Shown: one piece after another, positions 1 through 6,047 of the stretch | Position numbering within the stretch: position 1 is the first letter of the stretch | Layout: each line of letters begins with the position of its first letter | Assembly: GCA_017961625.1 (NCBI GenBank) | Contig: JAGCWY010000140.1 | Span: 1 to 10,771, forward strand | Direction of reading: 5' to 3' | Source: Ruminococcus sp. | Lineage (GTDB): Bacteria > Bacillota > Clostridia > Oscillospirales > Ruminococcaceae | DNA length: 10,771 nt | Made by a program: the position numbers and the translations under genes | The notes under the pieces: generated by a model | The model's input: the letters and a program-made list of their open reading frames with translations, nothing else | Databases searched by the model: none | What the model was told of the DNA's origin: nothing

Positions 1-40
1 AACCTTGAAGTCGCTGGTTCGAGTCCAGCTTCTGCAACCA
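1..40 (+). tRNA. 3' half of a tRNA gene (5' part outside window)
   Basis: Positions 13-17 (GCTGG) and 25-29 (CCAGC) form a perfect 5-bp T-stem around the 7-nt loop TTCGAGT. The 3' acceptor strand TTCTGCA (30-36), discriminator A37 and an encoded CCA (38-40) follow. Positions 8-12 fit a 5-nt variable loop and 3-7 (CCTTG) fit the 3' side of the anticodon stem, so this is a class I tRNA cut just after its anticodon. The amino acid cannot be read. It ends 168 bp before the portal gene, so it is either carried by the phage or is a host tRNA next to a prophage end. Confidence 0.85.
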
Positions 41-69
41 GCCAGTTGGCATGAACTTCCTACAGTTTT

Positions 70-104
70 ACAGAGTACCGTTCCAATAGGAGCGGTATTT
101 CTGT
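70..104 (+). terminator. Hairpin after the tRNA, possible weak terminator
   Basis: TACCG (76-80) pairs with CGGTA (93-97). TTCC/GGAG extends the stem around an AATA loop with one T-G wobble. An outer arm, ACAGA (70-74) with TCTGT (100-104), encloses it. The U-tract is poor, so termination is uncertain. A second G-tract/C-tract hairpin lies at 115-131, followed by TTT. Otherwise the 168-nt gap between tRNA and portal holds only the portal ribosome site (AGAGGTGA, about 195-202). I see no clear promoter in it. Confidence 0.35.
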
Positions 105-208
105 ATCTGCCTATGGGGGGGAGGTACCCCCTTTAAATATTAAGCAGGACTACACCGGGTCACTGCTCATTAATCTGCGACAAGCACCAAAATAAGAGGT
201 GAAATTTT

Positions 209-1438
209 ATGGAATACGGTCTGCCGTATCTGAAAAAGAAACTCAATGCGAAGCGGCTGAGAGTACTCACTCGCTACGCTTACTACGATATGAAAGTCTC
301 AGTCAGTGAACTGAGTAGCATACTTCCGAAGGAGTTCGGCTGGCTCGCTTACTCTCTTGGTTGGTGTGCTAAGGCTGTAGACAGTGTGGCTGATCGTATC
401 GTATTCGACAAGTTCAGCAATGATGATTTCGGGCTGAACGAAATCTACAAGCTAAACAACTCAGACGTGCTTCTGGATGATTCTGTGCTGTCGGCACTTA
501 TATCTTCGTGCAGCTTCATTTACATCGGGCAAGACGATACCGGCTATCCAACAATGCAGGTCATTGACGGCAGCAACGCTACCGGCACTATTGATCCGGT
601 GACGAAGATGCTCACTGAGGGATATGCCGTTCTTGAGCGTGATGAGTATAGCCGTTCACCTATTCTGGAAGCATACTTCCGTCCGTATCAGACCGACTAC
701 TATGTCAATGGCAGGCTTGACGAGAGCCTGACATTCGTTCATAAGGCTCCTTATGCTCTGCTCGCCCCGGTCATCAACAGACCGGATGCAAAGCGTCCAT
801 TCGGACACAGCCGAATCAGCCGCACTTGTATGCACATCACTCAGGCTGTTCTCAGGACGTTCAGGCGTATGGACGTATCGGCTGAGTTTTACAGCTTCCC
901 ACAGAAGTATATCCTCGGACTGTCGGACGATGCTGAGTTCAACAACCGTGCTGCAACGATGTCCTCATTCCTCAATATTGGCAAGGATGAGGAAGGCGAA
1001 AAACCGACTGTAGGGCAGTTCCAGCAGCAGAGCATGGCTCCATATGCGGAGCAACTCAAAGCCTACGCCTCGGTATTCGCAGGAGAAACAGGGCTGACAC
1101 TGGACGATCTCGGATTCACTACCGACAACCCTGCAAGCTATGACGCTATAAGGGCAAGCCACGAATCGCTTAGACTCACTTCACGCAAAGCTCAGAGGAC
1201 TATCGGCGTAGGTTATCTCAACGCCGGTTATCTTGCCGCCTGTATTCGTGATAATTTCGAGTACGAACGCAGGGCATTTGCGAATACTGTACCTGAGTGG
1301 CTGCCGATATTCGAGCCTGATGCTGCCGCTCTGGGCGCTGCCGGTGATGCTATCTTGAAGATAAATCAGGCTGTGCCTGACTTCATCGGCAACGGCAATA
1401 TCCGCCGCCTGACAGGATTGGAGAGCGACAATGAATGA
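209..1438 (+). CDS. Phage portal protein, SPP1 gp6-like
   Basis: This 409-residue protein is recognised as an SPP1 gp6-type portal, the dodecameric ring at one capsid vertex through which DNA enters and leaves and to which the terminase docks. Support comes from overall resemblance: an N-terminal region ending WCAKAVDSVADR (about residues 52-63), the central DDTGYPTMQVIDG segment, a beta-rich wing region, and the C-terminal stretch FAGETGLTLDDLGF followed by NPASYDAIRASHESLRLTSRKAQ, typical of the clip/stem part. The length is slightly short for the family. The start is the ATG 6 nt after AGAGGTGA. The stop overlaps the next gene's start by 8 nt, so the two are probably translationally coupled. 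The gene lies upstream of the terminase large subunit, where portals usually lie downstream. Confidence 0.88.
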   Translation: MEYGLPYLKKKLNAKRLRVLTRYAYYDMKVSVSELSSILPKEFGWLAYSLGWCAKAVDSVADRIVFDKFSNDDFGLNEIYKLNNSDVLLDDSVLSALISSCSFIYIGQDDTGYPTMQVIDGSNATGTIDPVTKMLTEGYAVLERDEYSRSPILEAYFRPYQTDYYVNGRLDESLTFVHKAPYALLAPVINRPDAKRPFGHSRISRTCMHITQAVLRTFRRMDVSAEFYSFPQKYILGLSDDAEFNNRAATMSSFLNIGKDEEGEKPTVGQFQQQSMAPYAEQLKAYASVFAGETGLTLDDLGFTTDNPASYDAIRASHESLRLTSRKAQRTIGVGYLNAGYLAACIRDNFEYERRAFANTVPEWLPIFEPDAAALGAAGDAILKINQAVPDFIGNGNIRRLTGLESDNE

Positions 1439-2642
1439 TCTTGTTGCTCTCGTTGAATCAAGAGCTGCCAGTGATCCGCAGCTCAGGGCCCTGATAAAGC
1501 GTGTAAAAAAACAATCAGCAGACTTCAACGATACCGCTGATTATTCCGTCCGGCTCGCTCAGATTCTCGGAAAGGAAATGTCGGAGAACGTGCTTGACAT
1601 ACCAGAAGAGCTTAGAGAGGAAGTCGCAACGGAGCTTCTGAAATACGGCTACAATGATCTGAACGACGTGCTTGCAGAGGTACAGGGAGCTCTCGATGAA
1701 AAGAATGGTATACATATCCGTCCTCAGAAAGCAGCATTCCCGGCTGAACGTGTACAGCAGTATGTTCATTCTCTTGTGGATCCTACAGTCGCCGATAGCG
1801 TTATCAAGCGTCGTGCAAGAGCAGGAACCGAGACGATAACAAAGTCATATCATGACGACTATATGCAGAAGAACGCATCCTTCCGGAATGATGCCGGTCT
1901 GAAATGCTACATCGTCAGAACAGCCGTTCCGAAATGTTGCGAATGGTGCAGCAATATTGCAGGACGTTATCCATATAACGTTGATGAAATGCCGGAAGAT
2001 GTATTCCGCAGGCATGATAACTGCGACTGTAAGACCATTTTTGAGAACGGGAAGCAAAGACAGGATGTCTGGTCTAAGCGGACATGGGAAGTACCGGAGA
2101 CAGGAACAGGTGCAGCAGAACCGGTCAGATTCACACCGGAGCAGGCTGCGGAGTTGCAAGCTAAAAATCAGCCGAAAATCTTGACAAATGGCGTGAATGG
2201 TGGTAGACTAAGAGTAAGCGGAGCAACAAGCGGTGCGTTAAACCCTGACAGTGATCGTGCAAATAAGCACGCTGAGCAATATTACGAATCTGTCAGAAAA
2301 ATGCAGACTGATGTTAAACATATTGCTGAGAATACTGGTTATTCAGAAGATACTATCCAGTCAATAAAGGACTTTATCTTCAATGAAAAACACGATTTAG
2401 GCGATAGATATGATTACTTCGACCCTGATTACAAAATGGCTCAATCGTGGCAAAGACTGATTGACGGCAAAAATATTCTTCCCCACGATCTTACTTTGAT
2501 AAAGCACGAAGAAATGGAAAAAGAACTAATGAGCCGTGGATATTCACAGGCAGAAGCACATTTAATAGCCACAAAAAAGTATAATTACGAAAAGGAGGCT
2601 CGTGAATACTATGATAAAATTAACAGGAATAGCAAGGAATAA
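1431..2642 (+). CDS. MuF-type minor head protein with polymorphic-toxin-like C-terminal domain
   Basis: 403 residues in two parts. Residues 1-220 look like the minor head (MuF/SPP1 gp7-like) protein that follows portals. They contain a probable zinc site, CEWC at 170-173 with H195, C198 and C200 in FRRHDNCDC, and the family-like ending GKQRQDVWSKR. After a linker (about 220-280), residues 280-395 form a separate module with a YYESVRKMQ stretch, an IKDFIF segment, FDPDYKMAQSWQRL, the motif HDLTLIKHE (H352, D353, H359, E360) and KKYNYEKEA. I recall this module at the C-termini of MuF and other secreted polymorphic-toxin-like proteins of Bacillota, but I cannot name its activity. By eye the module is A+T-richer than the head part, which suggests exchange as a cassette. 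A small gene follows directly, as expected for toxin-immunity pairs (MuF toxins are an established class). The MuF call is firm; toxicity is inferred. Confidence 0.82.
   Translation: MNDLVALVESRAASDPQLRALIKRVKKQSADFNDTADYSVRLAQILGKEMSENVLDIPEELREEVATELLKYGYNDLNDVLAEVQGALDEKNGIHIRPQKAAFPAERVQQYVHSLVDPTVADSVIKRRARAGTETITKSYHDDYMQKNASFRNDAGLKCYIVRTAVPKCCEWCSNIAGRYPYNVDEMPEDVFRRHDNCDCKTIFENGKQRQDVWSKRTWEVPETGTGAAEPVRFTPEQAAELQAKNQPKILTNGVNGGRLRVSGATSGALNPDSDRANKHAEQYYESVRKMQTDVKHIAENTGYSEDTIQSIKDFIFNEKHDLGDRYDYFDPDYKMAQSWQRLIDGKNILPHDLTLIKHEEMEKELMSRGYSQAEAHLIATKKYNYEKEAREYYDKINRNSKE
2181..2209 (+). promoter_or_regulatory. Candidate sigma-70/SigA promoter inside the MuF gene
   Basis: A perfect TTGACA (2181-2186) is followed by a 17-nt spacer and TAGACT (2204-2209, four of six consensus bases). 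TGG immediately precedes it and supplies an extended -10. A-rich DNA lies upstream. It sits in the linker between the head domain and the toxin-like domain, so a transcript from it would cover the C-terminal module and the immunity gene and end at the terminator at 2855. It could keep immunity expressed in a lysogen while late genes are silent. It is embedded in coding sequence, so chance cannot be excluded. Confidence 0.45.
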
Positions 2643-2850
2643 TAATCATATTACTTGCACAGCGTATTTGGAAGATAGCGAACAAGGAATGAGCCTATCT
2701 TTTAATGAAAAAACTTCAGACTTTGAGGATTGCGTTTTACCACAGGGGTATGAGTGGTGCATTTCTCATATCAACCACGCAAAAAAATATCTTAAATCTC
2801 TGATAGGTAAAAATATATCTGCAACGGAAAAATTAATAATGTGGTATTAA
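2611..2850 (+). CDS. Small protein, probable immunity partner of the MuF toxin-like domain
   Basis: 79 residues from ATG 2611, beginning MIKLTGIARNN and ending EKLIMWY. An in-frame GTG at 2602 would give 82. The ribosome site AAAGGAGG (2591-2598) lies 3 nt from the GTG and 12 nt from the ATG, so neither spacing is ideal; I prefer the ATG. The gene overlaps the end of the MuF gene by about 30 nt in another frame. It has no signal peptide or membrane segment, so a cytoplasmic protein is expected. Its composition suggests a small alpha/beta fold (ITCTAYLEDSEQG strands, then HINHAKKYLKSL helix). The terminal MWY recalls small proteins I associate with this toxin-like module, but I cannot assign a named family. 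Position, size, shared A+T-rich composition and the terminator directly after the stop support an immunity role, which remains inferred. Confidence 0.65.
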   Translation: MIKLTGIARNNNHITCTAYLEDSEQGMSLSFNEKTSDFEDCVLPQGYEWCISHINHAKKYLKSLIGKNISATEKLIMWY

Positions 2851-2854
2851 AACC

Positions 2855-2885
2855 AAACCGTCTAAGTAATTAGGCGGTTTTCTTA
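2855..2885 (+). terminator. Rho-independent terminator after the immunity gene
   Basis: AAACCGTCTAA (2855-2865) pairs over 11 bp with TTAGGCGGTTT (2870-2880), with one T-G wobble and a GTAA loop. TTTTCTT follows. It starts 4 nt after the immunity gene stop. In the middle of a late operon this would block downstream structural genes unless read through or antiterminated, and it fits a toxin-immunity cassette with its own transcription. Confidence 0.8.
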
Positions 2886-2909
2886 TACCCATTTGAAGGA
2901 GGTGAGGGA

Positions 2910-3089
2910 ATGGAACACGCTGACAGAATAGAGATCACCTTCAAGAGCGGCGAAACGATCTCCTACGGTAAGGGAGAATGGGACGATTACGCTTATGACG
3001 GAAAGTCAGTCATCATAAAGCAGAAAGGCGCATGGATAGGAATATATAACTTTGACCATGTATTCAGCGTTGAACTTAAAGAACATTAA
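2910..3089 (+). CDS. Small phage protein of unknown function (59 aa)
   Basis: ATG 2910 lies 4 nt after the very strong ribosome site AAGGAGGTGA (2896-2905). The 59-residue product starts MEHADRIEITFKSGE and ends FDHVFSVELKEH. Alternating hydrophobic positions (RIEITF, SVIIKQKGAWIGIY) suggest a small all-beta protein. There is no membrane segment, zinc site or catalytic motif. It resembles short hypothetical proteins common in phages of Clostridia, without a known role. It sits alone between two terminators, the second of which begins inside its stop codon. That layout is typical of accessory genes inserted into a structural operon. Confidence 0.75.
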   Translation: MEHADRIEITFKSGETISYGKGEWDDYAYDGKSVIIKQKGAWIGIYNFDHVFSVELKEH

Positions 3090-3132
3090 GCATTTGCGAC
3101 CGACACGAATGTCGGCGGCAAGTGCTATTTTT
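3089..3132 (+). terminator. Rho-independent terminator after the 59-aa gene
   Basis: AGCATTTGC (3089-3097) pairs with GCAAGTGCT (3118-3126), with one T-G wobble. Above a 2x2 internal loop, CCGACA (3100-3105) pairs with TGTCGG (3110-3115) around a CGAA loop. ATTTTTA follows the stem. The stem begins at the last base of the upstream stop codon, and the HNH gene starts 22 nt after the U-tract. Confidence 0.8.
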
Positions 3133-3154
3133 ATACCCCGAAAGCAGGTGAGAT

Positions 3155-3496
3155 ATGGCAAAGCCCAACCTGAGACCGGATCACAACGGCACCCAGCGAG
3201 CACAGTTTGAATCAAACAAAAAGAAGATCTATGCGACACAGCGGGTGTGCGGCATCTGCGGCAAGCCGGTTGACTTCGGCTTCAAGTTTCCACATCCTCT
3301 GAGCCCAACCATAGATCACATTATTCCAGTCGCTAAGGGCGGACATCCTTCCGATCTGAGTAATCTTCAGCTTGCACATTTCACCTGTAATCGACAGAAG
3401 TCTGATAAGATCAAACCGGGGCAGGACTTCTCCGCCGGTACTGAGGTAATCTCTAATCGGCTGCTGCCATTGACTTTTGACTGGAAAAATATCTGA
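3155..3496 (+). CDS. HNH endonuclease, terminase-associated type
   Basis: This 113-residue protein has the HNH (beta-beta-alpha metal) layout: CGIC (C32, C35), then IDHIIPVAKGG with D54 and the catalytic-type H55, then NLQLAHFTCNRQK with N70, H75 and C78-N79. The protein is little more than the nuclease domain, the size usual for HNH proteins beside phage terminases. In several long-tailed phages such proteins are needed for cohesive-end cleavage or packaging together with the large terminase (established for HK97-type systems). Here it lies 104 nt before the terminase large gene, in the slot often held by the small terminase subunit. The start is ATG 3155 behind GCAGGTGAG. A free-standing homing nuclease is the alternative. 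Confidence 0.88.
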   Translation: MAKPNLRPDHNGTQRAQFESNKKKIYATQRVCGICGKPVDFGFKFPHPLSPTIDHIIPVAKGGHPSDLSNLQLAHFTCNRQKSDKIKPGQDFSAGTEVISNRLLPLTFDWKNI

Positions 3497-3600
3497 CGTA
3501 GCAATATTGTACAGAGAGAGCAAGCTTGCGAGCGGCAGCGTGTACGCCTGCGGAGGCTCTCCGCTGAGCCTTTGAGCCTTAATTGAAAGGAGTTGTCTGA
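3497..3600 (+). other. Structured intergenic region before the terminase gene
   Basis: This 104-nt gap has no convincing ORF but much dyad symmetry. It contains a 10-bp palindrome GCAAGCTTGC (3520-3529), a bulged GCAGCGT/ACGCCTGC hairpin (about 3536-3551), and GCGGAG/CTCCGC (3550-3555 with 3559-3564), which competes with a long-range GAGAGC/GCTCTC pairing (3516-3521 with 3556-3561). A near-repeat, TGAGCCTTTGAGCC, is at 3565-3578. The terminase ribosome site AAAGGAG is at 3586-3592. It could be a translational leader or a cos/pac recognition site. Neither is shown. Confidence 0.35.
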
Positions 3601-5016
3601 ATGACCGAGACACGGCTTGGAAGGCAGACTCCTACAATAATGGTTGTCCTGCCTTACTTAGTCTCCCTTGGAGCTGAAGCTGTAGCGATCTACAACAGAT
3701 CGAAAAGAAAAGCTCAGCCATGGCAGGAACTTATGCTTGAAGACATAATGGCCGTTGATGAAAACGGCCTGTGGAAGCATATAAAGTACGGATGGTCCAT
3801 ACCTCGTCGAAATGGTAAGTCAGAAATACTTATCATGCGTGCTATCTGGGGCGTAACTCACGGCAGGCGTGTTCTGTATACAGCGCATAGAACGACGACC
3901 TCAAGCAACGCATGGAGCAAATGCTGTGATCGTCTTTCTGAGGCAGGATATCAGGAGGGTGTTGACTACAAGACAACAAAGAAATACGGCCTTGAGACTA
4001 TCGAATGGCTTGATGGTAACGGAGCCGTAATCAATTTCCGTACAAGATCAAGCAAAGGCGGTCTGGGTGAAGGCTATGACGATCTTATCATAGACGAAGC
4101 TCAGGAGTATACCTCCGATCAGGAAAGTGCTCTTAAATATGTCGTAACCGACAGCAAGAACCCTCAGACATTGATGTGCGGAACTCCGCCAACGGCTGTA
4201 TCATCCGGTACAGTCTTTCTTAATTATCGAAAAAACACTCTCAATGGCAAGAATGAGAGTGGCGGTTGGGCTGAATGGTCGGTGCCGAGGCTGACAGATG
4301 CACATGATCCTGAGTTGTGGTATGAGACAAATCCTTCTCTGGGTTATATTCTCAGCGAGAGAACTATCAAAGATGAGCTGGGCGATGACCAGGTTGATGA
4401 CAATATCCAGCGATTAGGTCTTTGGCTTACATATAGTCAGAAATCAGCGATCAGCCGCAGGGAATGGGACGAATACAAGATAGAAAAGCCAGAGCTGAAA
4501 ACTCCGGTAAGACTTTTCTTTGGCGTGAAATACGCTAAGGTCACAGCAAATGTCTCGTTGTCTGTGGCGGTCAAGCTTCCTGACGGTAAAATCTTCGTTG
4601 AGGCCATCGACTGCCGACCTGTCCGAGACGGTAATGCATGGATAATCGACTATCTCCGCAGCGTTCATGCCACAAAGGTAGTCATTGACGGAGCAGGTCA
4701 TCAGGATATACTTGCCAGCGACATGAAGGATGCAGGTGTCAAATGCAAAGCGGTACTTCCGAAGCTCTCGGAGGTTATTGAAGCTAACGCCCTATTTGAG
4801 CAGAAGCTCTTTGAGGGCAGCATCTGCCACTCCGGACAGCCGTCTCTTACTCAGGCGGTATCGAATTCTGAGCATAGAGCTATAGGTTCAAGCGGAGGCT
4901 ATGGCTACGCAGCATTGACGGAAGGTATTGATATAACGTTGCTGGAATCAGTATCACTGGCTCATTGGATATGTTCTACAGCAAAAGAAGTAAAAAAGCA
5001 GCGTATCTGCTACTAA
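3601..5016 (+). CDS. terL: Terminase large subunit
   Basis: 471 residues with the two domains of a packaging motor. The N-terminal ATPase has WQELMLEDIM, a Walker A-like SIPRRNGKSE (66-75), ARTxxT-like coupling residues (TAHRTTTSS, 94-102), and Walker B plus catalytic acid LIIDEAQ (162-168, D165/E166). GTPP at 194-197 is the usual motif after it. The C-terminal RNase H-like nuclease begins near residue 305 (FFGVKYAK). It has VVIDGAG with D363 and EGIDITLLESVSLAHW with D444, which are likely metal ligands. The first acidic ligand expected near GVKYAK is not visible (K310). The enzyme drives DNA into proheads and cuts concatemers. The ATG lies 8 nt after AAAGGAG. No small-subunit gene is seen immediately upstream, only the HNH gene. 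Confidence 0.93.
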   Translation: MTETRLGRQTPTIMVVLPYLVSLGAEAVAIYNRSKRKAQPWQELMLEDIMAVDENGLWKHIKYGWSIPRRNGKSEILIMRAIWGVTHGRRVLYTAHRTTTSSNAWSKCCDRLSEAGYQEGVDYKTTKKYGLETIEWLDGNGAVINFRTRSSKGGLGEGYDDLIIDEAQEYTSDQESALKYVVTDSKNPQTLMCGTPPTAVSSGTVFLNYRKNTLNGKNESGGWAEWSVPRLTDAHDPELWYETNPSLGYILSERTIKDELGDDQVDDNIQRLGLWLTYSQKSAISRREWDEYKIEKPELKTPVRLFFGVKYAKVTANVSLSVAVKLPDGKIFVEAIDCRPVRDGNAWIIDYLRSVHATKVVIDGAGHQDILASDMKDAGVKCKAVLPKLSEVIEANALFEQKLFEGSICHSGQPSLTQAVSNSEHRAIGSSGGYGYAALTEGIDITLLESVSLAHWICSTAKEVKKQRICY

Positions 5017-5025
5017 GGAGGAAAT

Positions 5026-6033
5026 ATGGATAAGACATTACTTGAAAAAATAAACCAGTTCACTCGCAGAACATTTACCGAAAAAGAGGTATATGCGTTT
5101 CCGGTTCACCTCTGTGACAATGATATAGACAGAGATCAGGAGCGATTTTCTGACGAAGCACTGCTCACAATGAGCAAGCTGTTTGTCGGCAAGACCGGTA
5201 TATTCGACCATGATCCACGCTCTGGCAATCAGACTGCCCGTGTATTTGATACCGAAGTAATTACCGAGCCCATAAAACTCACAAAGGATGGACGCGTTTA
5301 TAAATGGCTCAAAGGTATGGCTTACATAGTCCGCACCGACAATAATAAGGATCTCATCACTGAGATAGATGCTGGCATCAAAAAAGAAGTCAGCGTGAGT
5401 TGTTCAGCAAATAAGAGAATATGTTCAGTTTGCGGTTGCGACAGAAGAATCACTCAGTGCGAACATCACAAGGGGCATGACGGCTGTCACGTTATCCTTG
5501 ACGACATCACAGATGTCTACGAATGGAGCTTTGTTGCTGTTCCGGCACAGATAAATGCCGGAGTTACAAAGAAATATATCCCCGAAAAGGAGGAAAAATC
5601 AATGGGAACAGAATTCAAACCTATCACCACACAGGCTGAGTTCGATGCCGCTGTAAAGAGCGCAGTCGAGGCAGCCGTTGCAGAGGCTGTCAAGAAGTAT
5701 GAGGGCTGGCTCTCACCTGATGCAGCTGCTGCACTTGCTAAGGAGCGTGACGACAGCAAGGCCGCTGTTGACGCTCTCAGCACAGAGAACAAGTCCTATA
5801 AGCTCTCTGCCATGAAGATGAAGGCAGCAAACGAAAAGGGCATTCCTTTCGAGCTTGCTGAAAAGCTCTCCGGCGAGACCGAGGACGAGATCAACAAGGA
5901 CGCTGATACCTTCGCAAAGTATTTCACAGCGCCCAAGCATCAGCCCACACCGAGATACTCCGGCGAAGGAGCATTCACAGATTCCAAGAGCTCCGCAGAA
6001 CTTGAAATGCTGCGTGAGATCAACAACAACTAA
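5026..6033 (+). CDS. Prohead protease fused to capsid scaffold protein
   Basis: 335 residues. Residues 1-185 match the phage prohead serine protease layout: YAFPVHLCDNDIDRDQERFS, a probable catalytic histidine in GIFDHDP (H62), a probable catalytic serine in EVSVSCSA (S123 or S125), and the family-like ending YEWSFVAVPAQINAGV. A Cys/His cluster between them (C126, C133, C136, C138, C145, H147/H148, C154) looks like a zinc-ribbon insertion, which I recall from related clostridial phages. Residues 193-335 are a charged, helix-rich scaffold segment (DAAVKSAVEAAVAEAVKK, then KERDDSKAAVDAL) like GP20/DUF4355 scaffolds. The full-length protein would place protease inside the prohead and cut the scaffold during maturation. 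The start is ATG 5026 behind AAGGAGGAAAT, and the capsid gene follows 14 nt after the stop. Confidence 0.87.
   Translation: MDKTLLEKINQFTRRTFTEKEVYAFPVHLCDNDIDRDQERFSDEALLTMSKLFVGKTGIFDHDPRSGNQTARVFDTEVITEPIKLTKDGRVYKWLKGMAYIVRTDNNKDLITEIDAGIKKEVSVSCSANKRICSVCGCDRRITQCEHHKGHDGCHVILDDITDVYEWSFVAVPAQINAGVTKKYIPEKEEKSMGTEFKPITTQAEFDAAVKSAVEAAVAEAVKKYEGWLSPDAAAALAKERDDSKAAVDALSTENKSYKLSAMKMKAANEKGIPFELAEKLSGETEDEINKDADTFAKYFTAPKHQPTPRYSGEGAFTDSKSSAELEMLREINNN
5602..6033 (+). CDS. Nested in-frame scaffold protein from an internal start
   Basis: Inside the protease-scaffold gene, in the same frame, AAAAGGAGG (5585-5593) sits 8 nt before ATG 5602 (Met193 of the long form). This ribosome site is as strong as those of the flanking genes and falls exactly at the boundary between the protease and scaffold domains. 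The product would be 143 residues beginning MGTEFKPITTQ. Phage lambda uses the same plan, with scaffold Nu3 starting inside protease gene C. It allows many scaffold copies and few protease copies. The site encodes EKEEKS in the long form, so part of its purine richness could be incidental, but the fit to the domain border is exact. Confidence 0.75.
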   Translation: MGTEFKPITTQAEFDAAVKSAVEAAVAEAVKKYEGWLSPDAAAALAKERDDSKAAVDALSTENKSYKLSAMKMKAANEKGIPFELAEKLSGETEDEINKDADTFAKYFTAPKHQPTPRYSGEGAFTDSKSSAELEMLREINNN

Positions 6034-6047
6034 GGAGGAATAAGACT

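Noticed and set aside
753..1013. 86-codon + strand frame inside the portal gene
   Set aside because: Ser/Arg-rich shadow of the portal in another frame without a ribosome site.
1181..1528. 115-codon open frame on the - strand at the portal/MuF junction
   Set aside because: It overlaps two convincing genes, has no ribosome site and no family resemblance.
3212..3613. 133-codon open frame on the - strand across the HNH gene and the gap
   Set aside because: Antisense to a clear HNH gene with conserved motifs, and no recognisable domain. The gap is better explained as a structured leader or site.
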